NCBI RefSeq assembly: GCF_033807715.1
Contig: NC_084592.1
Coordinates: forward strand, 434,001-498,000
Source of the DNA: Cololabis saira
Lineage: Eukaryota; Chordata; Actinopteri; Beloniformes; Belonidae
DNA: 64,000 bases
Reading direction: 5' to 3'
A model generated the notes under the pieces. The model saw only the letters and a list, made by a program, of their open reading frames with translations. It had not been told where the DNA came from and did no database searches. This document shows positions 63,961 through 64,000 of the stretch, piece after piece. Each line of letters starts with the position of its first letter. The stretch's first letter is position 1. A program made the position numbers and the translations under genes.

Positions 63961-64000
63961 GATTGACAGGCGACAGCATTGTAACGGAAGAACGACAAAT

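Overview
This window is vertebrate nuclear DNA, almost certainly from a ray-finned (teleost) fish. It carries split exons with GT-AG borders and two host genes in the same order and orientation as human NDUFV3-PKNOX1. Around them is a dense mix of repeats typical of teleosts: Rex1, L2, L1 and Tx1-like LINEs, Tc1/mariner, hAT and Harbinger-like DNA elements, Gypsy remnants, an endogenous retrovirus, tRNA-derived SINEs and palindromic MITEs. There are no bacterial genes and no CRISPR array.

Layout. 1-1622 is the 3' end of ndufv3 (mitochondrial complex I subunit): an intron holding a TIR DNA element, then the terminal coding exon (1468-1622) and its 3' flank. 1623-34000 is an intergenic stretch of about 32 kb made mostly of mobile DNA: a dispersed repeat carrying a 35-bp minisatellite, a fold-back element, a diverged duplicate of the ndufv3 3' flank, an endogenous retrovirus with apparently identical LTRs (5692-14299), a nearly intact L2 LINE (about 14808-25660) split by an L1 LINE (17815-23419), a second L2 fragment, a Gypsy gag remnant, SINEs, hAT fragments, a Rex1 LINE, and a second minisatellite-bearing repeat. 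34040-34880 is a CpG-rich block with a likely noncoding first exon, taken as the pknox1 promoter. 34196-64000 is pknox1 on the plus strand: coding exons at 41879-41926, 42674-42792, 57176-57347, 60430-60621, 60699-60816, 60896-60993, 61649-61771 and 61854-61930. The remaining homeodomain exon and C-terminus lie beyond the window.

The 14.4-kb pknox1 intron between 42792 and 57176 is a nested stack of transposons. Target-site duplications and interrupted reading frames give the order of insertion: a MITE split between about 43365 and 55250; inside it a Tx1-like LINE; inside that a TIR element with TTA duplications (51788-54650); at its edge an L1 (45301-51775, 17-bp duplication); inside L1 ORF1 a hAT element (45650-47469, 8-bp duplication).

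The host genes are unrelated in function: Ndufv3 is a small complex I accessory subunit and Pknox1 (Prep1) is a TALE homeodomain partner of Pbx. The mobile elements are mostly broken. The best-preserved reading frames are the L2 ORF1 (coiled coil plus SGNH-type esterase domain) and the L2 ORF2 (endonuclease plus reverse transcriptase), the latter interrupted only by the L1.
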